From Roseiarcus sp963748545 (GTDB taxonomy: Bacteria > Pseudomonadota > Alphaproteobacteria > Rhizobiales > Beijerinckiaceae): a DNA stretch of 64,000 nucleotides. Shown one piece after another: positions 53,029 to 62,548 of this stretch (the first letter of the stretch is position 1; the number at the start of each line of letters is the position of its first letter). Made by a program: the position numbers and the translations under genes. The notes under the pieces were generated by a model. The model did no database searches. It saw only the letters and a program-made list of their open reading frames with translations, and was not told the origin of the DNA. The DNA is taken from positions 1 through 64,000 of the forward strand of contig CAVVJO010000026.1 in the NCBI GenBank assembly GCA_963748545.1. The letters run 5' to 3'.

Positions 53029-54279
53029 ATGGCGGCAGAGAAGGACGCGACGAGTCCCGTGGTCGTGATCGGGGCGGGCCCGGCCGGCCTCGCGGCGGCC
53101 GAGGCGATCGCCAGGGCGGGCCTGCGGGTTGTCGTCCATGACGCGAGCCCGAGCCCTGCGCGCAAGTTCCTGCTTGCCGGACGGGGCGGCCTCAACCTCA
53201 CCCATTCAGAACCGCTCGCGACCTTTCTCACCCGTTACGGCGCCGCCGCGCCGCGCCTGCGCCCGGCGATCGAGGCCTTCCAGCCGGAGGCGCTGCGGGC
53301 CTGGGCGGCGGACCTCGGAGAGGAGACCTTCATCGGCAGCAGCGGGCGGGTGTTCCCGAAAAGCTTCAAGGCGACGCCGCTGCTGCGGGCGTGGCTCCGA
53401 AGGCTCGACGGTCTCGGCGTCACGTTCCGGTCCCGCTCGCGCTTCGTCGGCTTCGGCGAAGCTGGGACGTTGCGCTTTGCTTCGCCGCTCGGCGACGAAA
53501 CGGTTGAGGCGGCCGCCGCGGTCTTCGCCCTCGGCGGCGCCTCGTGGCCGCGGCTCGGCGCGGACGGCGGATGGGTCGAACCGTTCCGCCGTGCTGGCGT
53601 CGAGGTTACGACCCTGAAGCCCGCCAATTGCGGTTTCCTCGTCGCATGGTCGGCCGTGGTTCGAGATCGTTACGCAGGGTCGCCGCTGAAGACCGTGACG
53701 CTAACCCACAGCGATCGTCGCGTGCGCGGCGAGGCGCTGGTCACCGAGACCGGCCTTGAAGGCGGCGCCGTCTATGCCCTATCCGCCCCCTTGCGCGACG
53801 CAATTGCGGCAAACGGCGAAGCGACGCTCGTTATCGACTTCAAGCCGGATGCGGATGAGGGCGCGCTCGCCGCGCGGCTCGCCCCCAAGAACGGCCAGTC
53901 GGTCTCGACGCTGCTGCGCAAAGTCGGCCTACCGCCCATCGCGGCCGCGCTCATGCGCGAGGCCGGACCTTTGCCCAAGGGCGCGGAGGGCTTGGCGCGC
54001 CGTGCGAAACATTGCGAACTCCGGCTGACGGGCGCGTCGCCCATCGCCCGCGCGATTTCGTGCGCCGGCGGCGTCGCCTGGAGCGAACTGGATGACGACT
54101 TCATGCTGATCAAGCGCCCTGGCCTGTTCGTCGCTGGCGAGATGATCGACTGGGAGGCGCCGACCGGCGGCTATCTGCTCCAGGCTTGCTTGTCGACCGG
54201 CGCCGCGGCGGGGCGCGCCGCCGCCCGGTTTGCCGTCAAGGCGGCTGCGAGTTTGCGCGAATGTCCCGCCCGTGCGTAG
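53029..54279 (+). CDS. HI0933-like NAD(P)/FAD-dependent oxidoreductase (TIGR03862-type)
   Basis: A 416-residue flavoprotein. VVVIGAGPAGLAAAEAIARA is the FAD loop, KFLLAGRGGLNLTHSE the second conserved region, and GLFVAGEMIDWEAPTGGYLL the C-terminal FAD-binding signature of the HI0933/YhiN family. The middle carries the inserted domain of this family. The reaction is unknown; these proteins are broadly conserved and often annotated as aminoacetone oxidase family enzymes. Confidence 0.9.
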   Translation: MAAEKDATSPVVVIGAGPAGLAAAEAIARAGLRVVVHDASPSPARKFLLAGRGGLNLTHSEPLATFLTRYGAAAPRLRPAIEAFQPEALRAWAADLGEETFIGSSGRVFPKSFKATPLLRAWLRRLDGLGVTFRSRSRFVGFGEAGTLRFASPLGDETVEAAAAVFALGGASWPRLGADGGWVEPFRRAGVEVTTLKPANCGFLVAWSAVVRDRYAGSPLKTVTLTHSDRRVRGEALVTETGLEGGAVYALSAPLRDAIAANGEATLVIDFKPDADEGALAARLAPKNGQSVSTLLRKVGLPPIAAALMREAGPLPKGAEGLARRAKHCELRLTGASPIARAISCAGGVAWSELDDDFMLIKRPGLFVAGEMIDWEAPTGGYLLQACLSTGAAAGRAAARFAVKAAASLRECPARA

Positions 54280-54342
54280 CATGGCGCAGGCGGGGGCGCC
54301 TGATTGACGCCGCGCGGGAAAGCGCGGGCACGGGAGGACGAG

Positions 54343-55633
54343 ATGGACGGCGCCCGTTTGGACAAGATCAAGACCGTCTTGCGCGTGACGAGCGGCAACT
54401 TCCTTGAGATGTACGACTTCTTCCTGTTCGGGATCTACGCCCGGCAGATCGGGCACGCGTTCTTCCCGAGCGACAATCCCTACGCCTCGCTCATGGCGAC
54501 GTTCCTGAGTTTTGCGGCAGGCTTTGCAATGCGTCCGATCGGCGCGCTCGTGCTCGGGCCGTATATCGACCGGATCGGACGACGGAAGGGTCTGATCGTC
54601 ACCCTGTCGATCATGGCTTGCGGGACAATCCTGATTGCGTTCGTGCCGCCCTACGCGACGATCGGCGTGCTCGCTCCTCTGCTGGTGGTGGTGGGACGCC
54701 TGCTTCAGGGCTTCTCGGCCGGCGTCGAACTCGGCGGCGTATCGGTCTATCTGTCCGAAATGGCGACGCCGGGTCGCAAGGGCTTCTATGTGAGCTGGCA
54801 ATCAGCAAGCCAGCAGGTCGCCATCGTGGTCGCGGCGCTGCTCGGCTTTGCGATCGCCAATCTGATGGCGCCGGCGACTGCAGACTCCTGGGGCTGGCGC
54901 ATCCCCTTTTTCATTGGTTGTGCAATCGTGCCGTTCCTCTACTGGATCCGGCGCTCGCTCGAGGAGACGGCCGAATTCGCGGCGCGCAAGGTCCACCCGA
55001 CGGTCGCGCAGATGTACGAGACGCTCGCCGCCAATTGGGCGGTGGTTCTCGGCGGCGTGGCGATGGTCATCATGACGACGGTGTCGTTCTACCTGATCAC
55101 CGTTTACACGCCGACTTTCGGCCGCACCGTGCTGAAACTCAGCGAATCGGACGCGCTGCTGGTCACGATGCTGATCGCCGTCTCGAATTTCATATGGCTG
55201 CCGATTTCCGGGGCGCTTTCGGACCGAGTTCGGGCGGAAGCCCATTCTCGTCGCCTTCACCGTGCTCGCGCTTCTGACCGCCTACCCCGTCCTCGCATGG
55301 CTGGTCGCGGCTCCCAGCTTCGGGCGAATGCTGGAGGTCGAGTTGTGGCTCTCGTTCCTCTACGCGGGCTACAATGGCGCCATGGTCGTCGCGCTGACGG
55401 AGATCGTGCCGGCCACCGTGCGAACCGCGGGCTTCTCCCTCGCCTACAGCCTCGCCACAACGCTCGGAGGCTCGTCGCTCGCGATTTCGACGTTCCTGAT
55501 TGAGCGGACGGGCGACAAGGCGGCGCCCGGCTATTGGTTAAGTTTCGCAGCCCTCTGCGGACTGGTCTCCACGCTGGCGCTCTATCGCAAGGGGGCTCGT
55601 CAGCCGGCGGTTCCGGCGAGCGCGACGGCCTGA
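54343..55633 (+). pseudogene. MFS transporter (metabolite:H+ symporter type), one apparent frameshift
   Basis: A 12-segment major facilitator protein of about 430 residues. TSGNFLEMYDFFLFGIYA, RPIGALVLGPYIDRIGRRKG and LLQGFSAGVELGGVSVYLSE are the signatures of the metabolite:H+ symporter family (citrate, tricarballylate, proline/betaine). After SGALSD, one extra base near 55228 moves the frame; it continues GRKPILVAFTVLALLTAYPV through to ARQPAVPASATA. Both parts are well-formed, so the frameshift may be an artefact. The start has GGAGG five bases upstream. A citrate-like carboxylate is a reasonable but unproven substrate. Confidence 0.82.
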
Positions 55634-56877
55634 TCGACGATGACGCGAAAGGCCTCCGAGGCCGGGGTATCGAGGATCTTCCCCTCGACATCGGCGAGGA
55701 ACGTGTAGAGCCCGTCGCGGCTTTCGCCGGCGAGCAGCCGATCGCACAGCTGCTCGGCATAGGTGAAGAGCTCGCCCTCGTTACAGTCGGCCGGCAGGTC
55801 CCACTCGCTCTTCATGACGTCGACGACGGCTCCGACCAGAGCCGCCTTATCGCTCGCCGTTCTATGTCTGCCGGAAGGGCCCGGAGCGCGGGCGTGGGCC
55901 GCGTTCGCCCCCCAGGCGCCCAGCCAAGGCGTCTCCGGAACCGGGGTCAGCGGCGACTTGCCTTCGGACCACGCGACGAGATTGTCGACCACGCACTGGG
56001 CCATAGCGCGTCGCGTCGCGTCCGAGGCCGAGCCCACATGCGGCAGCAGCACCGCATTGTCGAGAGCGAGGAGCTCCGCCGGGACGTTGGGCTCGTGCTC
56101 GAACACATCGAGGCCGGCCGCCAAGATTGCGCCGGTCCGCAGCGCCTCGATCAGGGCCTGCTCGTCGACGAGCGAGCCGCGGGCGATGTTGACGAGAACG
56201 CCTTGCGATCCGAGCGCGCGCAGAACCTCGGCGTTCACGATGTGCCGCGTCTCCGGCCCTCCGGGCGCCGCGACCATTAGGATGTCGCAGGCCGCGGCCA
56301 TCTCGGTCAGCGACGAATAGTATCGATAGGGAACATCCGGCTGGCCGTGGCGGCCGTGATAGACGACCGCGAGCCCAAACGTTGCGGCCCGCCGAGCGAT
56401 CGTCTTGCCGATTCGCCCTAGTCCGAGAATCCCAAGCGTCCGCCCGCGTAGCGACGCGGTCAGCGGGTACGCCGACGTCGGCCATTGCCCGGAGCGCAGG
56501 TAGCGCTCCGCCTGTGGAAGCTCTCGCACCGCCATGATCATCAGCGCCATGGCGACGTCGGCGACCTCGTCGTCGAGCACCCCGGGCGTATGGGTGACGA
56601 TGATCCCGTGCTCGCCCGCCCACTGGGCGTCGATGTGGTCGTAACCGACGCCGAAGCTCGCCACGATTTCAAGATTGGGCAGACGGCGCATGAACGCCGC
56701 GTCCATCCGACCATGGCCGCCGGCCGAGCCGATTGCGCGGATCAGGGGTCCATGCCGGGCGAACCACGCCTCCGGGTCGGGCTCAAGCCACAGCCGATGC
56801 AGGCGGAATCGTTCGGCGATCATGTCGTCGACCAACCCCATGCCGGTCGCGGGCATAAGGACGTCCAGAGGCTTCAT
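55600..56877 (-). CDS. D-isomer-specific 2-hydroxyacid dehydrogenase with C-terminal extension
   Basis: A 425-residue protein. The first 310 or so residues are a complete D-2-hydroxyacid dehydrogenase: NAD motif GILGLGRIGK, catalytic Arg in NIARGSLVDE, Glu in VFEHEP, His in LLPHVGSAS. It probably reduces glyoxylate, hydroxypyruvate or a related 2-oxo acid. The enzyme would normally end near LTPVPETP. Here the frame continues about 110 residues with a helical domain (EGELFTYAEQLCDRLLAGES, then EAFRVIVDQAVALAG) that I do not recognise. It may be a true fusion or a separate gene joined by a lost stop. It overlaps the convergent MFS gene by 34 bases. Confidence 0.82.
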   Translation of the reverse strand: MKPLDVLMPATGMGLVDDMIAERFRLHRLWLEPDPEAWFARHGPLIRAIGSAGGHGRMDAAFMRRLPNLEIVASFGVGYDHIDAQWAGEHGIIVTHTPGVLDDEVADVAMALMIMAVRELPQAERYLRSGQWPTSAYPLTASLRGRTLGILGLGRIGKTIARRAATFGLAVVYHGRHGQPDVPYRYYSSLTEMAAACDILMVAAPGGPETRHIVNAEVLRALGSQGVLVNIARGSLVDEQALIEALRTGAILAAGLDVFEHEPNVPAELLALDNAVLLPHVGSASDATRRAMAQCVVDNLVAWSEGKSPLTPVPETPWLGAWGANAAHARAPGPSGRHRTASDKAALVGAVVDVMKSEWDLPADCNEGELFTYAEQLCDRLLAGESRDGLYTFLADVEGKILDTPASEAFRVIVDQAVALAGTAG

Positions 56878-56950
56878 CCGATCGCCCTTTCCGCTTCCCC
56901 GCCTTCGCCGGACGTGGCACATGCATGCGGCCATGGCCAGCCCCGACGGC

Positions 56951-58111
56951 ATGTCTCCCACGCAACGGCGCCCCATGGTGCGTCGGCTAATGCTGCGGGA
57001 TTACCGCTCCTATGCGGCCCTCGATCTGACGATCGGCGGCCGTCTCGTGGTCCTATGCGGCGAGAATGGCGCCGGCAAGACGAATCTCCTCGAGGCCCTC
57101 TCTCTGCTCGCCCCCGGTCGCGGCCTGCGCCGGGCTGAACTCGCGGAGTGCGCGCGGCGCGAGGGCGGCGGAGGTTTCGCGTTGTCGGTCGAACTGGAGC
57201 AGAGCGGCGAGACGCATCAGCTCGGCTCGGGCTGGAGCCCCGCGGAAGCCGGCGCCGCCGCCGAGCGGCGGAGCCGAATCGATCGCGCGCCGGTCTCCTC
57301 GTCGCGGGCGTTCAGCGACCACGTCCGGGTCGTGTGGCTGACGCCCGCCATGGACTCGCTGTTCGCCGGCCCGGCGGGGGAGCGGCGGCGCTTCCTCGAC
57401 CGGTTCGTTCTTGCGATCGATCCGGGCCATGGCGCCCGCGTCAATGCGTTTGAGCGGGCCCTGCGCGGACGCAATCGGCTCATCGAAGAGGACCGACGCA
57501 ACGGCGCCTGGCTGGACGCCGTCGAACGGGAGGCGGCCGAGCTCGGGGTCGCGATTGCCGCGGCGCGGCTCGAATGCGTGAGCCGCCTCGAGGCGCTGAT
57601 CGCCGCCGAGCGGGACAATTCGTCTCCCTTTCCCTGGGCGCAACTGGCGCTCGAAGGCGAGGTTGAGGCGCTGGTCGCGAGCGGCCCGGCGCTCGACGCC
57701 GAAGACCGCTACCGCTCCCTGCTGCGGGACAATCGCGGCCGTGACGCCGCGGCCGGCCGGACGTTGATCGGTCCTCACCTCGGGGACCTCGCCGTTCGAC
57801 ACGGACCCAAGGACGCGCCGGCCGCCAGCGCCTCGACGGGGGAGCAGAAGGCGCTGCTGGTGGGCCTCGCGCTCGCCCACGCTCGCCTCGTCGCCGACAT
57901 GTCGGGGATTGTCCCGATCGCTCTCCTCGACGAGATCGCGGCGCACTTCGACCCGCGTCGCCGCGCGGCCCTGTTCGACGCGCTCGAACGTCTCGGCGGG
58001 CAAGTTTTCCTGACCGGCGCCGATCCGGCGGCTTTCGCCGATCTCGCCGGCCGCGCCGAAATGTTCGACGTTTCGGCCAATTCCGGCGTGCGAGCGAAGG
58101 CTCAGGCGTGA
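56951..58111 (+). CDS. recF: DNA replication/repair protein RecF
   Basis: An SMC-like ATPase of about 386 residues that helps load RecA at single-strand gaps. MLRDYRSYAALDL is the N-terminal strand pair, GENGAGKTNLLEALSLL the Walker A, ASTGEQKALLVGLALAHARL the ABC signature, and IALLDEIAAHFDPRRR Walker B and D-loop. Start uncertain among in-frame ATGs at 56933, 56951 and 56975. It is not next to dnaN or gyrB here. It overlaps the end of the convergent yqgE gene by 10 bases. Confidence 0.93.
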   Translation: MSPTQRRPMVRRLMLRDYRSYAALDLTIGGRLVVLCGENGAGKTNLLEALSLLAPGRGLRRAELAECARREGGGGFALSVELEQSGETHQLGSGWSPAEAGAAAERRSRIDRAPVSSSRAFSDHVRVVWLTPAMDSLFAGPAGERRRFLDRFVLAIDPGHGARVNAFERALRGRNRLIEEDRRNGAWLDAVEREAAELGVAIAAARLECVSRLEALIAAERDNSSPFPWAQLALEGEVEALVASGPALDAEDRYRSLLRDNRGRDAAAGRTLIGPHLGDLAVRHGPKDAPAASASTGEQKALLVGLALAHARLVADMSGIVPIALLDEIAAHFDPRRRAALFDALERLGGQVFLTGADPAAFADLAGRAEMFDVSANSGVRAKAQA

Positions 58112-58704
58112 CCGACGTCCGACGACAGCATGCCGACATTGACGCCGAGCTTGGCCAGCGCCTGGTCGTATTTCTTGGCGTCGTCGGCGCTGAAGATGAT
58201 GTCCGGGTCTGCGGGGCAGGTCAGCCAACCGTTGGCCAGGATCTCGCTCTCGAGCTGTCCGGAGCTCCATCCGGCGTAGCCGAGCGCCAGCACGGCATGC
58301 GCCGGACCGGTTCCCGTGGCGATGGCGCGCAAAATGTCGATGGTCGCGGTCAGGCAGACGTCGTCTGCGATCTTGACGGTCGAGTCGGTCGCGCCATAGT
58401 CCGCGGAGTGGAGCACGAAGCCGCGACCGGTCTCGACCGGCCCGCCTCGCACGACCCGGACCTCTTCGGCCTTGGCCGGAAGACGGATCGTCGGCTCGCT
58501 CGGCACGATGCCGAGCTGGGTCAGGAGTTCGGCGAAGTCGATTTCGTCGGCGCGCTGGTTGATGATGAGACCCATGGCGCCATCCTCGCGATGGGCGCAC
58601 AGATAGACCACCGAACGCGCGAACGGCCCTTCGCGCAGCGAGGGCATCGCAATCAGGAATTGACCTTCGAGACTGGTCGGCGGCGGTGGTTCTGCCCGTT
58701 TCAT
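58102..58704 (-). CDS. YqgE/AlgH family protein
   Basis: A 200-residue UPF0301 (YqgE/AlgH) protein. LEGQFLIAMPSLREGPFARS, SVVYLCAHREDGAMGLIINQ and VRVVRGGPVETGRGFVLHS are diagnostic. ALGYAGWSSGQLESEILANG is the conserved C-terminal part. Start at 58704 (MKRAEPPPP). The molecular function is unknown. Confidence 0.93.
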   Translation of the reverse strand: MKRAEPPPPTSLEGQFLIAMPSLREGPFARSVVYLCAHREDGAMGLIINQRADEIDFAELLTQLGIVPSEPTIRLPAKAEEVRVVRGGPVETGRGFVLHSADYGATDSTVKIADDVCLTATIDILRAIATGTGPAHAVLALGYAGWSSGQLESEILANGWLTCPADPDIIFSADDAKKYDQALAKLGVNVGMLSSDVGHA

Positions 58705-58827
58705 ATGCGTCCCCGGGCGCCCCCGGCCCATGACGTGTTGTCGAATGCTATTCCAATTCCCGGTCACGGTACAGGATCCCGATGAGTTACGCGGAACGAG
58801 GTACAGGACGACGAACTGCTAGGCGCG

Positions 58828-59592
58828 TTGGCAGTCGCCTTTCTTCTCAGCGGCGGGCCAGCTCTGGCGGCCGACGCCTTCTCGACGGACTGGGCGCCCG
58901 CGGCGAAGTCGGAAGCCAGACTTGTCGCCGCAGGAGGCGCCCTGGCGGGCTTCGAGATCAGACTGGCGCCGAACGCCATCACCTATTGGCGTGATCCCGG
59001 CGAGGCCGGCGTCCCGCCGACTTTTGACTTCTCCGGCTCCGACAATATCGCAGCCGTCGAACCTTTGTTCCCCGCGCCGCAGCGGATTCGGGAGGCGGAC
59101 GGAAGCGAGGCTTTTGGGTACGCGGCGGATGTTGTCATTCCGCTGAAGATCGAGCCGCGCGACCCGGCGAAGCCCGTGACGCTCAAACTCGACGCCAGCT
59201 ACGCGGTCTGCGAAAAACTCTGCCTGCCGGCGCGCGCGAAGCTCGCGCTGACCCTGACCAGCGCCGCTTCGCCTTATGCGTCCGCCGTCGAGGGCGCACG
59301 CGCCGCCGCGCCACGCCCCGTCCCGCCGGAGGCTTTTGGCCGACTGACAGGCGACGCCGCCGCGGGGTGGCGGCTCTGCGCGGCTCACGAGCCGGGAGCG
59401 CCGCGCGACCTGTTCGTCGAGCCTCCCGAAGGCTGGTGGGTGACCGCCGCGCCCGCGCCGTCCGAGGGGGCTCAGGACTGCTTCGCGATCACGCTGCGCG
59501 ACAAGCCCAAGGACGCCGCCCTGCCTGCGTCCCTGCGGCTCACGATGACCGGAGGCGGAGGGCCTCTTGAGACGACGGTGGTCATTCGCTGA
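58828..59592 (+). CDS. DsbD alpha-like domain protein, exported
   Basis: About 254 residues with an N-terminal hydrophobic signal (LLGALAVAFLLSGGPALAAD) and a domain like the periplasmic part of thiol:disulfide reductase DsbD/ScsB. The Cys pair is in YAVCEKLCLPARAK. The transmembrane and thioredoxin parts of DsbD are missing, so it would act as a stand-alone periplasmic redox partner. The start is uncertain: TTG 58828 falls inside the hydrophobic stretch, and no ATG or GTG lies in frame before a TGA at 58783. An N-terminal frameshift is possible. Confidence 0.75.
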   Translation: MAVAFLLSGGPALAADAFSTDWAPAAKSEARLVAAGGALAGFEIRLAPNAITYWRDPGEAGVPPTFDFSGSDNIAAVEPLFPAPQRIREADGSEAFGYAADVVIPLKIEPRDPAKPVTLKLDASYAVCEKLCLPARAKLALTLTSAASPYASAVEGARAAAPRPVPPEAFGRLTGDAAAGWRLCAAHEPGAPRDLFVEPPEGWWVTAAPAPSEGAQDCFAITLRDKPKDAALPASLRLTMTGGGGPLETTVVIR

Positions 59593-60076
59593 AGACGTCG
59601 TGCAGTCCTGGCGCCGTGCGTGAGTCGTCAGCGGGTTAAGCGCACAAAGTTGTCCAAAGTCGCTTCACCGCTTCCCTTCCCGCGGTCTCCACGCGGCGCC
59701 GCGCCCGCGCTCGCGGCCATCGGCGACTCCGGACAGGGCCTTGGCGAGGCGGGCGCCATTTCCAGTTCGGAATCAAGTGTTTTCAATCTCTTGCGATGAA
59801 TTGTCCGGGCTGACTCAATTTCGGATCCGCGCATCCAGCCGAGCGCCGTTTGTCACGGCTCGGCATGGCGTCGCTCCTTCTCTTGTCAAAAAGCAAACTC
59901 ACCCCGTTCTCATATTCTGAATATTATAAGCACAGGCGCGTCGTTTGGCAAGGAATTGTCCCGCGCCAGACATCGTGAGGACGTCCGCATCGCCATCCGG
60001 CGGCCGACGCGCGAGCCCGGCCTTTGCCGCGTCGGGTTTCGCGGCTAAGGACACGCCGACACCATCGGAGCCGCCC
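59593..60076. other. Long intergenic region
   Basis: About 480 bases with no convincing gene; a 68-residue minus-strand frame at 59628-59834 has no supporting features. It contains a hairpin near 59838-59864 (GCCGAG...CTCGGC) and an AT-rich palindrome at 59912-59924, listed separately. Confidence 0.5.
59912..59924. promoter_or_regulatory. AT-rich palindrome upstream of the hydrolase gene
   Basis: ATATTCTGAATAT is a perfect palindrome around a central T, about 150 bases before the hydrolase start at 60077 and within the only AT-rich patch of the gap. Candidate operator or promoter element. Confidence 0.35.
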
Positions 60077-60979
60077 ATGCCTCACGTCCGCGCCAACGGG
60101 ATCGATATCGCCTACGAGAGTTTTGGCCGCGACAGCGACCCCGCGATCCTGCTGATCCACGGGCTCGCGACGCCTCTGACCGGCTGGCCCAATTCGTTGT
60201 GCGACGGCCTCGCGCAGCGCGGATTTCGCGTGCTGCGGCTCGACAACCGCGACATCGGCCGTTCGACATTTTTTCCGGAGCTCGGAACGCCGGACATCCG
60301 CGCCATGGTGGCCGCTCTCCAGTCCGGCGCGCCGCCAGTTCCTCCCTATCCGCTCGACGCGATGGCGGCCGACGAGGTGGGGCTCCTGAACGCGATCGGC
60401 GTCCCCCGGGCTCACGTCGCCGGCGCCTCGATGGGCGGCATGATCGCTCAGCTCGTCGCGCTCAATCATCCGGAACGGACCGCAAGCCTCGTCTCGATCA
60501 TGTCGTCGACGGGCCGCCCCGGCCTTCCGCCCGGCCAGCCCGAAGCCTTTCGCGCGCTCACGGCCCTTCCGGCGAGCGGAAACCGCGCCGACCGGCTGGC
60601 GACGGCGATGGCCGCAACCAAGGCGATCAGCGGTTCGGGCTTTCCGCAGACCGACGCAGAGCTATCCGCCTATCTCGGGCGCAGCATCGATTATACCCCT
60701 TACGATCCGGCGGCCGCGGGGCGGCACATGGCCGCCATCGTCGCCGCCCCGCCCCGACACGAGCGGCTTCGGCGGCTCGCTCTGCCGGCGCTGGTGATCC
60801 ACGGCTCGGACGACCCGATCATGCCGGCGGCGCATGGACAGGACACCGCCGCCTGCATTCCGGGCGCAAAGCTCATGCTCGTGCCGGGCATGGGCCACGA
60901 CTTCAAGGAAGCGCTGATGCCCGTCTGGATCGAGGCGATCGGAGACTTTGTCGCCAAGGTCGAGGCCGGCGAAGCCTAG
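60077..60979 (+). CDS. Alpha/beta hydrolase
   Basis: A 300-residue alpha/beta-hydrolase. ILLIHGLATPL is the oxyanion region, GASMGG carries the nucleophile S118, VIHGSDDPIMP the acid and VPGMGHDF the catalytic histidine. The LDNRDIGRSTFFPE segment is typical of aclacinomycin methylesterase-like enzymes. Start at MPHVRANGIDIAYE; the in-frame extension to 59945 is unlikely. Substrate unknown. Confidence 0.9.
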   Translation: MPHVRANGIDIAYESFGRDSDPAILLIHGLATPLTGWPNSLCDGLAQRGFRVLRLDNRDIGRSTFFPELGTPDIRAMVAALQSGAPPVPPYPLDAMAADEVGLLNAIGVPRAHVAGASMGGMIAQLVALNHPERTASLVSIMSSTGRPGLPPGQPEAFRALTALPASGNRADRLATAMAATKAISGSGFPQTDAELSAYLGRSIDYTPYDPAAAGRHMAAIVAAPPRHERLRRLALPALVIHGSDDPIMPAAHGQDTAACIPGAKLMLVPGMGHDFKEALMPVWIEAIGDFVAKVEAGEA

Positions 60980-61031
60980 CCGGCAAACCCCGCCTGATCG
61001 GGAGGACGGCGCCGCAGCGCCGTCTCCGCTC

Positions 61032-61547
61032 TTACTCCGCGGCCGCCCGCTTCGGCAGGACCCAGCCCGCGCGGGGGAAGTGGCAGGTGTAGCCGTTGGG
61101 ATAGCGCTCGAGATAGTCCTGATGCTCGGGCTCGGCCTGCCAGAACGGTCCGGCCGGCTCGACCTCGGTCACCGCCTTGCCGGGCCAGAGGCCTGAGGCG
61201 TTGACGTCGGCGATGGTGTCGAGCGCGACCCGCTTCTGCTCCTCGTCGGTATAGTAAATCGCCGAACGATAGCTACGGCCGACGTCGTTGCCCTGACGGT
61301 TGCGGGTCGACGGGTCGTGGATCTGGAAGAAGAACTCGAGCAGGTTGCGGTAGCTGGTCTTGGCGGGATCGAACACGATCTCGATCGCCTCGGCGTGGTC
61401 GCCGTGATTGCGGTAGGTGGCGTTGGGGACGTCGCCGCCGGTGTAGCCGACCCGGGTCGAGAGGACGCCCGGCAAGCGGCGGATCAAGTCCTGCATGCCC
61501 CAGAAGCAGCCGCCGGCGAGAACCGCGCGGGAGGGGGAGTTGGCCAT
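61032..61547 (-). CDS. msrA: Peptide-methionine (S)-S-oxide reductase
   Basis: A 171-residue MsrA repairing the S epimer of methionine sulfoxide. The catalytic C14 lies in LAGGCFWGMQDL. VGYTGGDVPNATYRNHGDHA and FFFQIHDPSTRNRQGND are conserved. AAAGGAGCG lies before the ATG. It complements msrB at 24.6 kb. Confidence 0.95.
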   Translation of the reverse strand: MANSPSRAVLAGGCFWGMQDLIRRLPGVLSTRVGYTGGDVPNATYRNHGDHAEAIEIVFDPAKTSYRNLLEFFFQIHDPSTRNRQGNDVGRSYRSAIYYTDEEQKRVALDTIADVNASGLWPGKAVTEVEPAGPFWQAEPEHQDYLERYPNGYTCHFPRAGWVLPKRAAAE

Positions 61548-61767
61548 GGAACGCTCCTTTCGGTGGGACGGGGCTGTCGGTTGTCTCTTCGCGCCAAATC
61601 TGGCGTCCGTTACGCCGGCTTTCAAGGCGAGGCGACGCGTCGTCTCGGCCGCAGGCGCGGCGCCGCAGGCCTCTCAGACGGAAAGCGAGTCGAATGGACA
61701 GCCTCGGGCGCCATGGAACCGATCCCCGCCGGGGCGCGTTTGATACGGCCACCGAACGGAGAACGTC

Positions 61768-62271
61768 ATGTCCGAGACCGCTCATACCGACAAGTCCGAC
61801 GCCGAGTTGCAAGACCGCGTGTGGGCGCTCGCCAAGTCGATCGGCGTCTGCATGTTCACGACCTGGGACGGCGAGCGTCAGCGCGCCCGGCCGATGGCGG
61901 CGACGGTCAAGCGTGACGAGCACGCGCTCTATTTCCTGACCGACGCCGGCAGCGAGAAGGTCTGGGAGGCGAAGGAGTTCCCGACCGTTTCGGCGAATTT
62001 CGCGGACGTCGGAGGCAACAAGTTCGTCTCGATTTCCGGCCAGGCGACGATCGAGAATGACCGCGAAAAGATCAAGGCGCTGTGGACGCCGTTCGCCAAG
62101 GCCTGGTGGCCGTCGGCGGAGGATCCGGCGATCCGGCTGGTGACGATGACGCCTGTCGACGCCGAAATCTGGGACAGCCCCAACAGGCTCATCGCGGCGG
62201 CGGTGATGCTGACGGCGGCCGCGACCGGAAAGCGTCCGAAGCTCGGCGACAACGCGCGGGTGGACCTCTAG
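61768..62271 (+). CDS. Pyridoxamine 5'-phosphate oxidase family (general stress protein-like)
   Basis: A 167-residue split-barrel flavin-binding protein. RARPMAATVKRDEHALYFLT and VSISGQATIENDREKIKALW are characteristic of the general-stress PNPOx-like group, as is WWPSAEDPAIRLVTMTPVDA. It probably binds FMN; not a true PdxH. It lies in a stress-related neighbourhood beside msrA. Confidence 0.88.
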   Translation: MSETAHTDKSDAELQDRVWALAKSIGVCMFTTWDGERQRARPMAATVKRDEHALYFLTDAGSEKVWEAKEFPTVSANFADVGGNKFVSISGQATIENDREKIKALWTPFAKAWWPSAEDPAIRLVTMTPVDAEIWDSPNRLIAAAVMLTAAATGKRPKLGDNARVDL

Positions 62272-62277
62272 GAACTA

Positions 62278-62318
62278 GGGGGCGCGTCCTCGCGCGCCTC
62301 GGGCGGCGCGACGCCCCT
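62278..62318. repeat. REP-like element, diverged copy 3
   Basis: A GC-rich palindromic stretch between the stops of two convergent genes. On the minus strand it reads GAGGGGCGTCGCGCCGCCC and then a GCGCGAG-rich arm, resembling the 15.25 kb element with several differences. Confidence 0.35.
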
Positions 62319-62548
62319 CAGTACAGTTCGGCGGGACGCCGCGACCAGGCGAAGCCGGCGACCGCCAGCAGAACCACTCCGACAACCAGGCACCCGAGGG
62401 CGTGGCTGGTGTGAATATGGTCCGATCCCGCCGCGAATCCGGGCAAGAAGGCCGGAAGGCTGCCTGCGGGCGTAAGCCAGTAATAGGCGGAGAGCGCGAG
62501 GCCGAGGAGGCCCAGAAGGCCGGCGATCACAGAGATGAGGCTGCTCAT
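62318..62548 (-). CDS. Small two-pass membrane protein
   Basis: A 76-residue protein with two hydrophobic segments (VIAGLLGLLGLALSAYYWLT and LGCLVVGVVLLAVAGFAW) separated by a short hydrophilic loop containing HIHTSHA. Family not recognised. Coding composition and the compact topology support a real gene of unknown function. Confidence 0.6.
   Translation of the reverse strand: MSSLISVIAGLLGLLGLALSAYYWLTPAGSLPAFLPGFAAGSDHIHTSHALGCLVVGVVLLAVAGFAWSRRPAELY

Noticed and set aside
59628..59834. 68-residue minus-strand frame in the 59.6-60.1 kb gap
   Set aside because: No clear ribosome binding site, low-complexity middle, no family resemblance.
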